Shown here piece by piece: positions 34,714 to 45,830 of a stretch of DNA of 64,000 nucleotides; position 1 is the first letter of the stretch; each line of letters begins with the position of its first letter. Source of the DNA: Magnetospirillum sp. 64-120 (GTDB lineage Bacteria; Pseudomonadota; Alphaproteobacteria; Rhodospirillales; Magnetospirillaceae); assembly GCA_001898825.1 (NCBI GenBank), contig MKVK01000035.1, forward strand, positions 1 to 64,000, written 5' to 3'. Under the pieces are notes generated by a model that was given only the letters and a program-made list of their open reading frames with translations, was not told the DNA's origin and made no database searches. The position numbers were made by a program, and so were the translations under genes.

Positions 34714-35832
34714 ATGAAGCTGACCATCGAGCGCTCGCAGCTGCTGAAGTCCTTGGCCCATGTGCAAAGCGTCGTCGAACGCCGCAACACCATTCCGATC
34801 CTGTCCAACGTCAAGTTGGAAGGCCGGCCCGGCAGCCTTAGCCTGAACGCCACCGACATGGATCTCGACATCGTCGAGACCGTGACCGCCGACGTGTCGC
34901 GCCCCGGCGCCACCACGGCGCCGGCCCACACGCTCTATGAAATCGTGCGCAAGCTGCCCGACGGCAGTCAGGTGGAAATCGACTTCGACGCCGACAGCGG
35001 TCTGCTGACCCTGCGTTCGGGCCGGTCGAAGTTCTCGCTGTCCTGCCTGCCGGTGGAAGACTTCCCGGTGCTGTCCGGCGGCGAGCTGCCGTTCACCTTC
35101 ACCGTCACCGCCGCCGAGTTGAAGGCGTTGGTCGACCGCACCCGTTTCGCCATCTCGACCGAAGAAACCCGTTATTACCTGAACGGCATCTACCTGCATG
35201 CCGCCACCGGTGCCTCGGGCGAGGTGCTGCGCGCGGTGGCCACCGACGGCCATCGTCTGGCCCGGGTCGAAGTCACCCTGCCGGAAGGGGCCGCCGGCAT
35301 GCCGGGCGTCATCGTGCCGCGCAAGACCGTCCAGGAAATGCGCAAGCTGATCGACGAGACCGAGGGCGAAGTCACCGTGTCGCTGTCGGAAACCAAGCTG
35401 CGCTTCGCCTTTGGCGACGCGGTGCTGACCAGCAAGCTGATCGACGGCACCTTCCCCGATTACGAACGGGTCATCCCCGCCGACAACGACAAGCAGATGC
35501 TGGTGGACGTGAAGTCCTTCTCGCAGGCGGTGGACCGCGTTTCGGCCATTTCCACCGAAAAAAGCCGCGCCATCAAGCTGGCCTTGGAAAAGGGCACGGT
35601 GACCCTGTCGGCGTCCAGCCCGGAAAACGGCTCGGCCACCGAAGAGATCGAGGCCCAATACGAGTCCATCCCGCTGGAGATCGGCTTCAACTCGCGTTAC
35701 CTGCTGGATATCCTGGGCCAGGTGGAAGGGGATGTCGCCACCTTCTCGATGGCTGACGCCGCCAGCCCCACCGTGGTGCGTGACGGGGTGAATGCCGGCG
35801 CCATCTATGTGCTGATGCCCATGCGGGTGTGA
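34714..35832 (+). CDS. dnaN: DNA polymerase III beta subunit (sliding clamp)
   Basis: A 372-aa clamp that encircles DNA and tethers polymerase. MKLTIERSQLLKSLAHVQSVVERRNTIPIL opens the first of three clamp domains; ATDGHRLARVEV and the C-terminal YVLMPMRV are standard. The stop overlaps the recF GTG start, so they are coupled. Confidence 0.97.
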   Translation: MKLTIERSQLLKSLAHVQSVVERRNTIPILSNVKLEGRPGSLSLNATDMDLDIVETVTADVSRPGATTAPAHTLYEIVRKLPDGSQVEIDFDADSGLLTLRSGRSKFSLSCLPVEDFPVLSGGELPFTFTVTAAELKALVDRTRFAISTEETRYYLNGIYLHAATGASGEVLRAVATDGHRLARVEVTLPEGAAGMPGVIVPRKTVQEMRKLIDETEGEVTVSLSETKLRFAFGDAVLTSKLIDGTFPDYERVIPADNDKQMLVDVKSFSQAVDRVSAISTEKSRAIKLALEKGTVTLSASSPENGSATEEIEAQYESIPLEIGFNSRYLLDILGQVEGDVATFSMADAASPTVVRDGVNAGAIYVLMPMRV

Positions 35833-36995
35833 CCGGCACGGTCGTGAGCGTTCCGGCCCCGTCGCCGCGTCTGGCGGTTCGCCGCCTGACCTTGGCCGAT
35901 TTTCGCTGTTACGCTCGTCTGCGTCTTGACACAGATTCCCGCCCGGTGGTGTTGACCGGACCCAACGGGGCCGGCAAGACCAATCTGCTCGAGGCGCTTT
36001 CCTTCCTGGCGCCGGGCCGGGGCATGCGGCGGGCGTCCTTGGCCGATTTGGCCCGCCAGGGCAGCGGGGCGCTGACCTGGGGGGTGGCGGCGGTTCTGGA
36101 CGGTCCCATGGGCCGGGTGGAAATCGGCACTGGCCGGGAACAAGGTGCGGAACGCCGGGCCATCCGGGTCGACGGTCAGCCGGCCAAGGCCCAGATGCTG
36201 GCCGGTCTAGTGTCGGCGCTGTGGCTGACCCCGGCCATGGACCGGTTGTTTATCGAAGGGGCCAGCGGTCGGCGCCGGTTTCTGGACCGCTTGGTTCTGG
36301 GCCAGGACGAAGGCCATGCCAGTCGTTCGGGGGCTTACGAGCACGCCATGCGCGAACGCTCGCGGTTGTTGCGGGCCGGCAATGCCGATGGCCGCTGGCT
36401 GGGCGCATTAGAGGAAACCATGGCAAGGCACGGCGCCGCCATGGCGCGGGCCAGGGTGAACGCGGTGGCGCGGTTGGACCATGCCTGCCGTCAAGGGGTG
36501 GGGGTGTTTCCCGCCGCCCATCTGTCGCTGGCCGGCGAGGTCGAGGAATGGTTGTCGCAGCGCCCCGATTCGGACGCGGCGGCAGACGAGGCCGAGGAAC
36601 GCCTGCGGGCCGCTTTCTTACGCGCGCGGGCGCGCGATGCGGCGGCCGGGGCGGCGACATTGGGGCCGCACCGCACCGATTTGTCGGTGCGGCATGGCGG
36701 CAAGGATTTGCCGGCCGGGCAATGCTCGACCGGCGAACAAAAAGCGGTTCTGGTGTCCATCGTCCTGGCCCAGGCCCGTGTGAGGACCGAAATCGGCGGC
36801 CAGGCGCCGCTTTTGTTGTTGGACGAGGTGGTGGCGCATCTGGACGAAACCCGCCGCCGCGCCTTGTTCGACGAACTGGCGGGGCTCAATGCCCAAAGCT
36901 GGATGACCGGCACCGACGACGCCTTGTTCGACGGTTTCGGAGAGAGGGCACAGTTTTTCCGGGTGGCCGACGCCATGGTCCACCCACAAGCGTAA
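35829..36995 (+). CDS. recF: DNA repair/recombination ATPase RecF
   Basis: A 388-aa SMC-like ATPase that loads RecA at gaps. Walker A TGPNGAGKTNLLEALSFLAP, signature LPAGQCSTGEQKAVLVSIVL and Walker B PLLLLDEVVAHLDETRR are all present. GTG start overlapping the dnaN stop. It is followed 9 bp later by gyrB. Confidence 0.94.
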   Translation: MTGTVVSVPAPSPRLAVRRLTLADFRCYARLRLDTDSRPVVLTGPNGAGKTNLLEALSFLAPGRGMRRASLADLARQGSGALTWGVAAVLDGPMGRVEIGTGREQGAERRAIRVDGQPAKAQMLAGLVSALWLTPAMDRLFIEGASGRRRFLDRLVLGQDEGHASRSGAYEHAMRERSRLLRAGNADGRWLGALEETMARHGAAMARARVNAVARLDHACRQGVGVFPAAHLSLAGEVEEWLSQRPDSDAAADEAEERLRAAFLRARARDAAAGAATLGPHRTDLSVRHGGKDLPAGQCSTGEQKAVLVSIVLAQARVRTEIGGQAPLLLLDEVVAHLDETRRRALFDELAGLNAQSWMTGTDDALFDGFGERAQFFRVADAMVHPQA

Positions 36996-39437
<2,442 letters not shown>

Positions 39438-39444
39438 TGAGGAG

Positions 39445-39449
39445 TTGTG
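39445..39449. repeat. Target-site duplication TTGTG, left copy
   Basis: Five bases directly before the TGTC terminus; the same five follow the GACA terminus at 60402-60406. Five-bp duplications are normal for Tn7/Mu-type transposition. Confidence 0.88.
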
Positions 39450-39516
39450 TGTCGGGTGACGCATAAAGCGCAAACGCGACACGTAATGTGCAAAATCTTG
39501 ACACTTAAAATGCAAA
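39450..39516. repeat. Transposon left end with three TnsB-type sites
   Basis: Terminus TGTCGGG, then sites at 39457-39474, 39477-39494 and 39499-39516, each reading (T/C)GAC-N3-TAA-N3-GCAAA with small deviations. They are packed 20-22 bp apart. Repeated sites of this kind at both ends are the hallmark of Tn7-like elements, where TnsB binds. Confidence 0.85.
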
Positions 39517-39605
39517 CGTGCCTTAGGGATAAATGTCGCCGTATTGAAAATTGAACTTTCAAACTCTACTTTTGGCGGTGGTCAGGGGGCGATTGGGGGA
39601 AGAGC

Positions 39606-39791
39606 ATGAAGGGTGATCAAGCTGGCTGCTGGATTGACGAGGTGACAAAAAATGAGATTGTCTCTCTGCTCAGAGAGGCGAGAAATATAATTCGAACGCG
39701 GCCTGACAATGGTGGGGCATCAGGCAATATTGGCCGTATTGAGGATGTGCTGTCGAAGCTGGGGGCTGCAGACCGAAAAATCTGCCCTTAA
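39606..39791 (+). CDS. Small hypothetical protein, first gene of the cargo operon
   Basis: A 61-aa protein with GGGGGAAGAGC before the ATG. It reads as two helices (DEVTKNEIVSLLREARNIIR, GNIGRIEDVLSKLGAA) and a short Cys tail. It lies 30 bp upstream of the GHKL ATPase/kinase gene in the same direction, so it is likely part of that system, for example as a small regulator or adaptor. Family not recognised. Confidence 0.5.
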   Translation: MKGDQAGCWIDEVTKNEIVSLLREARNIIRTRPDNGGASGNIGRIEDVLSKLGAADRKICP

Positions 39792-39820
39792 CCATCTGAG
39801 CAGGTTCATAGGAAAGCCTA

Positions 39821-42133
39821 ATGGGACAATTGCCAGACCTTCAGAGCCTGATCGCCGACGAGCTAAAGAAGGACAAACCAGATTGGCGACTCGTTGAACG
39901 TCTCAGCCGAGATGCGGTGGATGCCGATCCAAACTCCGTGCGCTTCAGTGTTGATGCAGGGCACATTCAGCGCCTTGGCTTCGAACTCGTGGCGAAGCAG
40001 GAAACAGCCTTAGCGGAGCTTATTAAGAACTGCTACGACGCAGACGCAACCCAAGTCAGCGTCCTCTTCAGTAATCACGACAAACCAGGCGGCACCCTGG
40101 TCATTGAAGACAATGGCATGGGAATGAACCATGACGTCGTGCGCGATGCTTGGATGAGAATTTCCACGACCAGCAAGCGTGATAGTCCTGTATCTCCTCG
40201 CTATGGCAGGGTGCGAGCTGGCAAGAAAGGCATCGGACGGTTTGCTGTCCAGCGGCTGGGAACGAAGTTAATCCTTGAAACTGAAGTGGCCGGGAAGCCC
40301 TATGGACTAAGGGTTAAATTCGACTGGGACACCCAATTTCTGCCTGGGCGACACCTCCATGAGGTGTTCAGCGAAGTTGACGAGTATGACAAACCCATCG
40401 ACGGCGAGCGGACCCGCCTTTCGATTTTTGGGCTTAGGGAAGGTTGGTCCGAGCCGACAATGCAGAGGGTCTGGAAAGCAGTCCTCTTATTGCAGCCGCC
40501 ATTCCCCGTCTCTCGGGCACACCCTTTATTAGCCGTTGGCCACCAACAAGATCCAGGCTTTGAAGTCACAATCAATGGTTTATCAAGCCGCAAACAGCGT
40601 ACAAATCTATCTATCGAGACGAGTTTTCTCGACCACGCAATCGCTGAAATTCGTGGACATATAGACGAGCATGGCAACGCCTATGTTCGCGTTGTATCGA
40701 AAAAACTATCTCTCGATGAACGACAAACTTATGAAGAACGCCTGCTGGCTACGGGGCCTTTAACATTCTCAGTCAAGTATTTTATCTATTCTCCGGATGC
40801 GCTGTCTGGCCTTAGCTTTGCGACAGCCACAGAAATGGCCAAAAACTTCGCTGGCGTGCGAATCTATAGGGACGGCTTCCGCGTTCTCCCATACGGAGAG
40901 CCGGCCGATGATTGGCTCGGGTTTGATCGGGATGCTGGCCGGCGACAAGTCATTGTGCCCAGCAATAATAGGAATTTCTTTGGGCAGATTGAGCTGAGCA
41001 GTAACGAGAATCCTTTATTTGAGGAGACAAGCAGCCGAGAAGGCTTAATTGAAAATGAAGTGTTTGAAGATCTCCGTAGTTTTGTTCGCTATAGCTTGGA
41101 GTGGGCGATTTTACGGGTGGCATCTATTCGTGGCAGGAAAACTACCGCTAGTCAGAAGGACTATGTTTCAAAAGCCAGGCCTCGCAAGCCTTCGCAAATA
41201 TTAGGAAATCTTCTCGAAAGCATTGGTTCTTCGCAGGCTGCGCACGGCGGCTCAGCCTCCACCAAAGATTCTACAGCATCTCTTCCGCCAGCAACCCTCG
41301 CGGCCTTTGCCTCGGCTCGAGAAGAGGCGGAGAACTACGAGAAGGAAGTCGAAGAGCAGCGGGCGGCCTCTCTTAAGTACGAAGAAATGCTGAGAATCCT
41401 CGCCTCGCTGGGCCTCTCCATCACCGTCTTTGGACATGAGATCAAGGGAATCAGGAGTTCTGTGGCTGCGCATATATCCGCGCTAGAAGAGGAGATTTCG
41501 ATCCTAAGTGATCTTAAGGGCGAAGCTCCACTGACGGATCTCGTATCCGGTCTGAAGCTTGCCACAGGTCGCATGTTTGATCTTGGTGGCTACATCGCTG
41601 GCTTGATGTCGAGCACAGAAAGCCGAGAGCTGAGGAGCCTGTCTGTCAGTGGCTCGATTGAGCGGTTCATCGGGCAATTCCAGCAATATATGGACCGCCA
41701 GGCAATTGAATTTACCTCGGACATTGAGCCCTTGGGGCTAAGAACTACTGCCATGCATGCGAGTGAGATTGATTCGGTTCTGCTGAATTTCCTCACAAAC
41801 TCCATTAAATCGATGAAGAAAGCAAACTCTCATCCTCGTCGCATCAGAGTCTTTGCTCGGGAGGATGGCGAATACGTCTTACTTGGCTTTGAGGACAACG
41901 GCGCAGGCGTCTCCCCCGAGATTGAAGAGAGAATTTTCGAGCCGTTCTACACAACAACCATGGGACTTGAGGACGACGATGTCGCGGGGCCTGGTACAGG
42001 GCTTGGGTTGAAAATAGTTTCTGATATAGCGAATAGCTATGGCGGGTATGTTTCCCTTGGCACGCCAAGCACGGGATACACCTGCAGCTTTGAATTCCGC
42101 ATTTTGTCCGCTCACGCGGCGAGGGAGGCGTAA
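39821..42133 (+). CDS. MutL/MORC-like GHKL ATPase fused to a histidine-kinase module
   Basis: A 770-aa protein with two complete GHKL ATPase domains. Domain 1 (about 40-200): ETALAELIKNCYDADATQV, VIEDNGMGM (Asp about 97), GKKGIGRFAVQRLG, then a transducer-like region (to about 440), as in MutL, Hsp90 and MORC. A coiled coil (about 490-540) leads to domain 2: an H-box-like ITVFGHEIKGIRSSV, LLNFLTNSIKSM, GFEDNGAGVS, FEPFYTTT and GTGLGLKIVSDIANSYGG. It overlaps the receiver protein gene by one base. Cytoplasmic; no TM. The GC is lower than the core. MutL-like ATPases linked to restriction-type systems are known (Iyer and colleagues); a defence role here is inference. Confidence 0.82.
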   Translation: MGQLPDLQSLIADELKKDKPDWRLVERLSRDAVDADPNSVRFSVDAGHIQRLGFELVAKQETALAELIKNCYDADATQVSVLFSNHDKPGGTLVIEDNGMGMNHDVVRDAWMRISTTSKRDSPVSPRYGRVRAGKKGIGRFAVQRLGTKLILETEVAGKPYGLRVKFDWDTQFLPGRHLHEVFSEVDEYDKPIDGERTRLSIFGLREGWSEPTMQRVWKAVLLLQPPFPVSRAHPLLAVGHQQDPGFEVTINGLSSRKQRTNLSIETSFLDHAIAEIRGHIDEHGNAYVRVVSKKLSLDERQTYEERLLATGPLTFSVKYFIYSPDALSGLSFATATEMAKNFAGVRIYRDGFRVLPYGEPADDWLGFDRDAGRRQVIVPSNNRNFFGQIELSSNENPLFEETSSREGLIENEVFEDLRSFVRYSLEWAILRVASIRGRKTTASQKDYVSKARPRKPSQILGNLLESIGSSQAAHGGSASTKDSTASLPPATLAAFASAREEAENYEKEVEEQRAASLKYEEMLRILASLGLSITVFGHEIKGIRSSVAAHISALEEEISILSDLKGEAPLTDLVSGLKLATGRMFDLGGYIAGLMSSTESRELRSLSVSGSIERFIGQFQQYMDRQAIEFTSDIEPLGLRTTAMHASEIDSVLLNFLTNSIKSMKKANSHPRRIRVFAREDGEYVLLGFEDNGAGVSPEIEERIFEPFYTTTMGLEDDDVAGPGTGLGLKIVSDIANSYGGYVSLGTPSTGYTCSFEFRILSAHAAREA

Positions 42134-43242
42134 TGGGGTACAAAGGGTTTTACGTCGACGACTCGCTGACTGACCAGATCTTCGCCCGCCGGCTCTCAAC
42201 GAGGGACAACGAAGGACTAACGCTTTCTTTCAAACCTGTGAAGGAGGCTGCGGATCTTGCGGATGAAATATTTGAAGCTCATCCAGACTTGGTCGCCCTG
42301 GACTTCCGGCTCGATGAAAATTTAGCTGAGACAAATCTGCGCCATGCCTATAAGGGCAGCGGGCTTGCTCAGCTTCTACGAGACAGAGCTGCAGTTGAGC
42401 CACAATGGGACTTTCCAATCGTCCTTGTCTCAAACGAACAGAAATATCATAAATATTATCGCCCTGATGGGACGGCGCACGACCTCTTTGACCGGGCCTA
42501 CTTCAAAGAGAATGTTTCAGAAGACAGTACTGAAGCTCGCCGAGAGCTGTTGTCATTGTGCGAAGGTTACGAAGCTCTAAAGGCAATTTGGTCCAGCGGC
42601 GACCGATTGAGCGTTTTCGGGCTCACCGACAAGGAACGTCATGTGGTGAACGTCCAGGAATTACGCTTGGCGTTAGAGGATGCCGCGGCCCCCCATATCG
42701 CGGCCAGGATTATTCTGCGCGACATCATCGACAGGACTGGCATTTTGCTCTCCGATGGCGAAGTTGCCGCCCGACTCGGGATTAGCCCCAATCAAATCAG
42801 TTTAGTCACACCGATGCTGACGGCTAATGACATTCCGTACAATGGCGTGTTCGGAGCGGGTTGGAGGAGATGGTGGGCACATCGATTTGACGATTGGGCC
42901 GAGGAATATTTTAAGCGTCGACCGACAAGCCTCACGGCCGCCGAACGCGCCCGCATTATAAGCGAAAAGGAAGGGCTGGAGGTTGAGGCAGCAAAATCTC
43001 CATGGAACGACTCTTCAGATGAGAAAGTGGCGTTTTCTTGTGCCTGCTGTGGGAGGCCTACAGAGATTCGTCATTCTCTGACTGCCTTCGACCCGCGTGT
43101 ACCTCGATTTGGGCAGCGTAAGCGGATCTGTTGGGACTGCATTCAGGCGGACCGGATGGGTAATGGCCCCGCAGCGCTCAAGATTGACGAAATCGATGCG
43201 AATTTTGTCGATGAGGTGAGGGAAAGGGCCACTCGTGACTAG
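42133..43242 (+). CDS. Divergent receiver-domain protein with HTH and zinc-motif tail
   Basis: A 369-aa protein. Residues 1-130 look like a two-component receiver: FYVDDSLTDQIFARRL, the phospho-acceptor Asp57 in LVALDFRLDE, IVLVSNEQKY and the Lys in RAYFKENV. The middle has a helix-turn-helix-like segment (DGEVAARLGISPNQISLVTP). Near the C-terminus two cysteine pairs (CACCGRPTEI and CWDC) can bind zinc. Translational overlap with the kinase-like gene suggests a phosphorelay pair whose output is not an ordinary DNA-binding domain. The following gene overlaps it by 8 nt. Confidence 0.75.
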   Translation: MGYKGFYVDDSLTDQIFARRLSTRDNEGLTLSFKPVKEAADLADEIFEAHPDLVALDFRLDENLAETNLRHAYKGSGLAQLLRDRAAVEPQWDFPIVLVSNEQKYHKYYRPDGTAHDLFDRAYFKENVSEDSTEARRELLSLCEGYEALKAIWSSGDRLSVFGLTDKERHVVNVQELRLALEDAAAPHIAARIILRDIIDRTGILLSDGEVAARLGISPNQISLVTPMLTANDIPYNGVFGAGWRRWWAHRFDDWAEEYFKRRPTSLTAAERARIISEKEGLEVEAAKSPWNDSSDEKVAFSCACCGRPTEIRHSLTAFDPRVPRFGQRKRICWDCIQADRMGNGPAALKIDEIDANFVDEVRERATRD

Positions 43243-43960
43243 AAAGGCCGCACCCTCGCCCACTTTGCCGGAAGTAAGCATTTCTGCTGGAGAGATGGCC
43301 AACGCGATTCGAGTGGTTTCCCGAAAGCTTCTCGACAAGGATCTGATCTCACAAGAAGGTTATTGCACGCTTCTGCGAGAAGCGGGTTCATTGGACAAAC
43401 GGCGCGGTGAAACGACTTGGCATTTGGAAATTGATCGAGACGATGCCGTTCGTTTTCGAGAGATAACGGATGAGCTGGGCCGCCCGGTTACGCCCTATCT
43501 TTTGTGCGCAATTCGAGTGGAGCAGGGGCAACACAGTAGGCCACCCTTTGCTAGGCTGGATTTAGCTATCGAGATGCTCGATGAGCGCCGTGCCCCTGTC
43601 GCCAGATGGCACCTCGATCTAGCGAATCAGAAATCTGACAGCATGCAGCCAGGTCCAATGATCCATCTGCAATATGGCGGTCACTTCCCAGGGCACCGAG
43701 AAAAAGATCACCCCCTAGAGGTGCCGCGCTGGTGCCACCCCCCCATGGAAATCGTGCTTTTTTGCGAGGTCATTGCAGCCAACTTCTACCCGAGGGCTTG
43801 GGAGGAGCTTCGGGAGGACGCCACTTGGTGCAGCGCCGTCGCGCTAGGGCAAAAGCTCTGCTACACGGCTTACCTAAAGCGGATGCTTCAGGGGTTGTCT
43901 GTCAGCAGCAAGACCCTGCTGCATTCCATGTGGGCTTCCGAATGGGCGCTATGCCCCTGA
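43235..43960 (+). CDS. Hypothetical third protein of the GHKL/receiver operon
   Basis: A 241-aa soluble protein (GTG start, 8-nt overlap with the receiver gene). Features: an N-terminal helical part (GEMANAIRVVSRKLLDKDL), then a beta-rich core (TPYLLCAIRVEQ, PFARLDLAIEMLDER, RWHLDLAN) and a C-terminal conserved-looking block with Cys, Trp and His (EVPRWCHPPMEIVLFCEVIAANFYP). No family known to me. Tight coupling makes it part of the system, possibly its effector. It converges with the methyltransferase gene, overlapping 12 nt. Confidence 0.6.
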   Translation: MTRKAAPSPTLPEVSISAGEMANAIRVVSRKLLDKDLISQEGYCTLLREAGSLDKRRGETTWHLEIDRDDAVRFREITDELGRPVTPYLLCAIRVEQGQHSRPPFARLDLAIEMLDERRAPVARWHLDLANQKSDSMQPGPMIHLQYGGHFPGHREKDHPLEVPRWCHPPMEIVLFCEVIAANFYPRAWEELREDATWCSAVALGQKLCYTAYLKRMLQGLSVSSKTLLHSMWASEWALCP

Positions 43961-45634
43961 GGCGTAACGAGTTGTTCTGCGGAGCTCCCTAACCAAATGA
44001 AGAGCTAACTCAAAAGCGGCAGATATTCCTTTTCCGCCCTTTATCTTGTGAATGATAAGGCGATCTGCTTTAGCGCGTGCCTGAACAATATTGCCTGATC
44101 GCAGCAGACCATCGATCTCCGTGAAGGTCTTCTCAATCGCCGCCGGATCGATCTTTTTCGGCATTAGGATTGAAATTCGTTCAGCTTCTCGTGGTTCATG
44201 CTTAAGAACGCCTGATCCATAGCGGCGGCCCACGAACTCGGCCGACAGCTGCGAAAAGCTCGTCAAAAGGGAGATGACGAGCAGCTTGCGAGTGACGTTG
44301 TCCACACCTTCTGAGAAGAAAGCCCTGTGTATTGTGTTGGTGCAGTGTATTCGCGCCTCATTGAGGACGAGCCTGGGGCCATCATGGTTCATGACGGACA
44401 AGAATGCATCTGGCACCTTGGCATCAGCCGGCGCATGCCAAATCAGACGTTTCTTGAACGTGCTGATATTCTCCCTTTGCTCGGCCGGGAATGAATCCAG
44501 ATACTTCCTGAGGGCGCTGCCGATCGGGGGTAGCTCTTTCGTACTGATAAGGTGCCCTTTTCCCCCAATCTCCATAAATGACGCGTGATCCGCCATGGAG
44601 AAAGATGCGCCCTTCGCCGCCTTGAACTTCCCTAGGACAGGTTGGGTATCAGCCTCCCCTAGTCCGTGGTTTTCTCGGTCCCGCTCGCTGAGCACAAAAA
44701 ATGTATTCGCACCCGTCACCAAACCAATATTGGTTGTGAGGTAGTCTCCGAGAGACCGGCAATCCGATCGTTCGCAGATTTGGTTGAATATTGTGGCGAC
44801 ACATTGCTCAATCACGAAAAATGAGGGGCGTGCATCGAGAGGGCGGCCAACACTCGCACCAGAATCCCAGTTATCGACAATCGTCTTTAATTCATCGACG
44901 GACGAGGCATCTATGAATCGAATTGTCGTAGTGGAGTCATCGTCTTTTTTGTCCCGCGCGAGCAAGATCACCGTTTCTTCCTCAGTCCCTTCCTCTTTGA
45001 AAAATCTCTGGTGCATGAGTACGCAGAGGACGCTTGCGAAGGACTGAGCGAGGTAATTGCGTACCCCAACTGCATAATCGGCTTGCAGGAAGGAACCTGG
45101 GAGCACCCATGCCATGCGCCCCCCAGAAGCAACGAAGGACACAGCGTGAACCACAAAATGCGCCCATAGACTTGCGCGGCCACCAACAGGGGCTCCAACG
45201 GCGGCCGCACGATCTGCAAGCTCTACGCGACGTTTGGATGGAATTGCCTGGTAAGGAATGTAGGGTGGGTTCCCAACCGTAGCTTCAAAAAACTGCCCCC
45301 AATTCGTGTCTGGAGTTAGGTCGAGAAAGTCTTCTTGCAGGAAATTATCAGTATCGACGTAGGGGCCGAGCACATCCACTAGGAATGAGAAGGCGGCTTG
45401 GTCAACGTCTGACCCGAAAATTTGACGCTTTGGGTCCGCACAGCCCAGGAACTCTAACCGTTTGCGTGCTGCGGCGAGAAATCCACATCGACCAAAGCTT
45501 GGCTCGAGAACCTTGTCCGTTGGCTTGCGGACTGCCCAATCCGTCAGGACAGTGCTAAGGTTCTCGGGTGTATAAAACGCCCCAAGTCGCTTTTGCTCAG
45601 AAGTAGGAACGGCAAGGCTCTTGACCGGTATCAT
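43949..45634 (-). CDS. N6-adenine DNA methyltransferase (Eco57I/TaqI-like)
   Basis: A 561-aa class I DNA methylase. The start RLGAFYTPENLSTVLTDWAV is the usual opening of N6-methylases; LEPSFGRCGFLAAA holds the AdoMet loop in place of the common PxxGxG, and the catalytic motif is VGNPPYIPYQ (NPPY). GGRMAWVLPGSFLQADYA is motif VI-VIII, and the C-terminal 250 residues would be the target-recognition part. No endonuclease motif is visible in it. It may methylate host DNA for a restriction partner or act alone. It is on the opposite strand to the GHKL operon. Confidence 0.85.
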   Translation of the reverse strand: MIPVKSLAVPTSEQKRLGAFYTPENLSTVLTDWAVRKPTDKVLEPSFGRCGFLAAARKRLEFLGCADPKRQIFGSDVDQAAFSFLVDVLGPYVDTDNFLQEDFLDLTPDTNWGQFFEATVGNPPYIPYQAIPSKRRVELADRAAAVGAPVGGRASLWAHFVVHAVSFVASGGRMAWVLPGSFLQADYAVGVRNYLAQSFASVLCVLMHQRFFKEEGTEEETVILLARDKKDDDSTTTIRFIDASSVDELKTIVDNWDSGASVGRPLDARPSFFVIEQCVATIFNQICERSDCRSLGDYLTTNIGLVTGANTFFVLSERDRENHGLGEADTQPVLGKFKAAKGASFSMADHASFMEIGGKGHLISTKELPPIGSALRKYLDSFPAEQRENISTFKKRLIWHAPADAKVPDAFLSVMNHDGPRLVLNEARIHCTNTIHRAFFSEGVDNVTRKLLVISLLTSFSQLSAEFVGRRYGSGVLKHEPREAERISILMPKKIDPAAIEKTFTEIDGLLRSGNIVQARAKADRLIIHKIKGGKGISAAFELALHLVRELRRTTRYASGA

Positions 45635-45830
45635 TCGGAAGGTGACTTGAGGATGAAGAGGGGGTGAGGTACGCTGTAAGCGTGTTCAAAAGCCCCCCCT
45701 TCCCCCGCTAGAGGCGAGGTGGCGGGTATTTTGTGCCAGCTCTGCATCCATGCCCTCTCTCAACAAAAATAGATTGCATTTTTATCTGCCTGACGTTTAG
45801 GCGTCAACGCTCTTAAGGATGCTCAATAGC

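Noticed and set aside
31399-35658. Very long open frame opposite dnaA-dnaN
   Set aside because: It is antisense to well-identified genes, with a His/Gly/Gln-rich translation typical of high-GC shadow frames.
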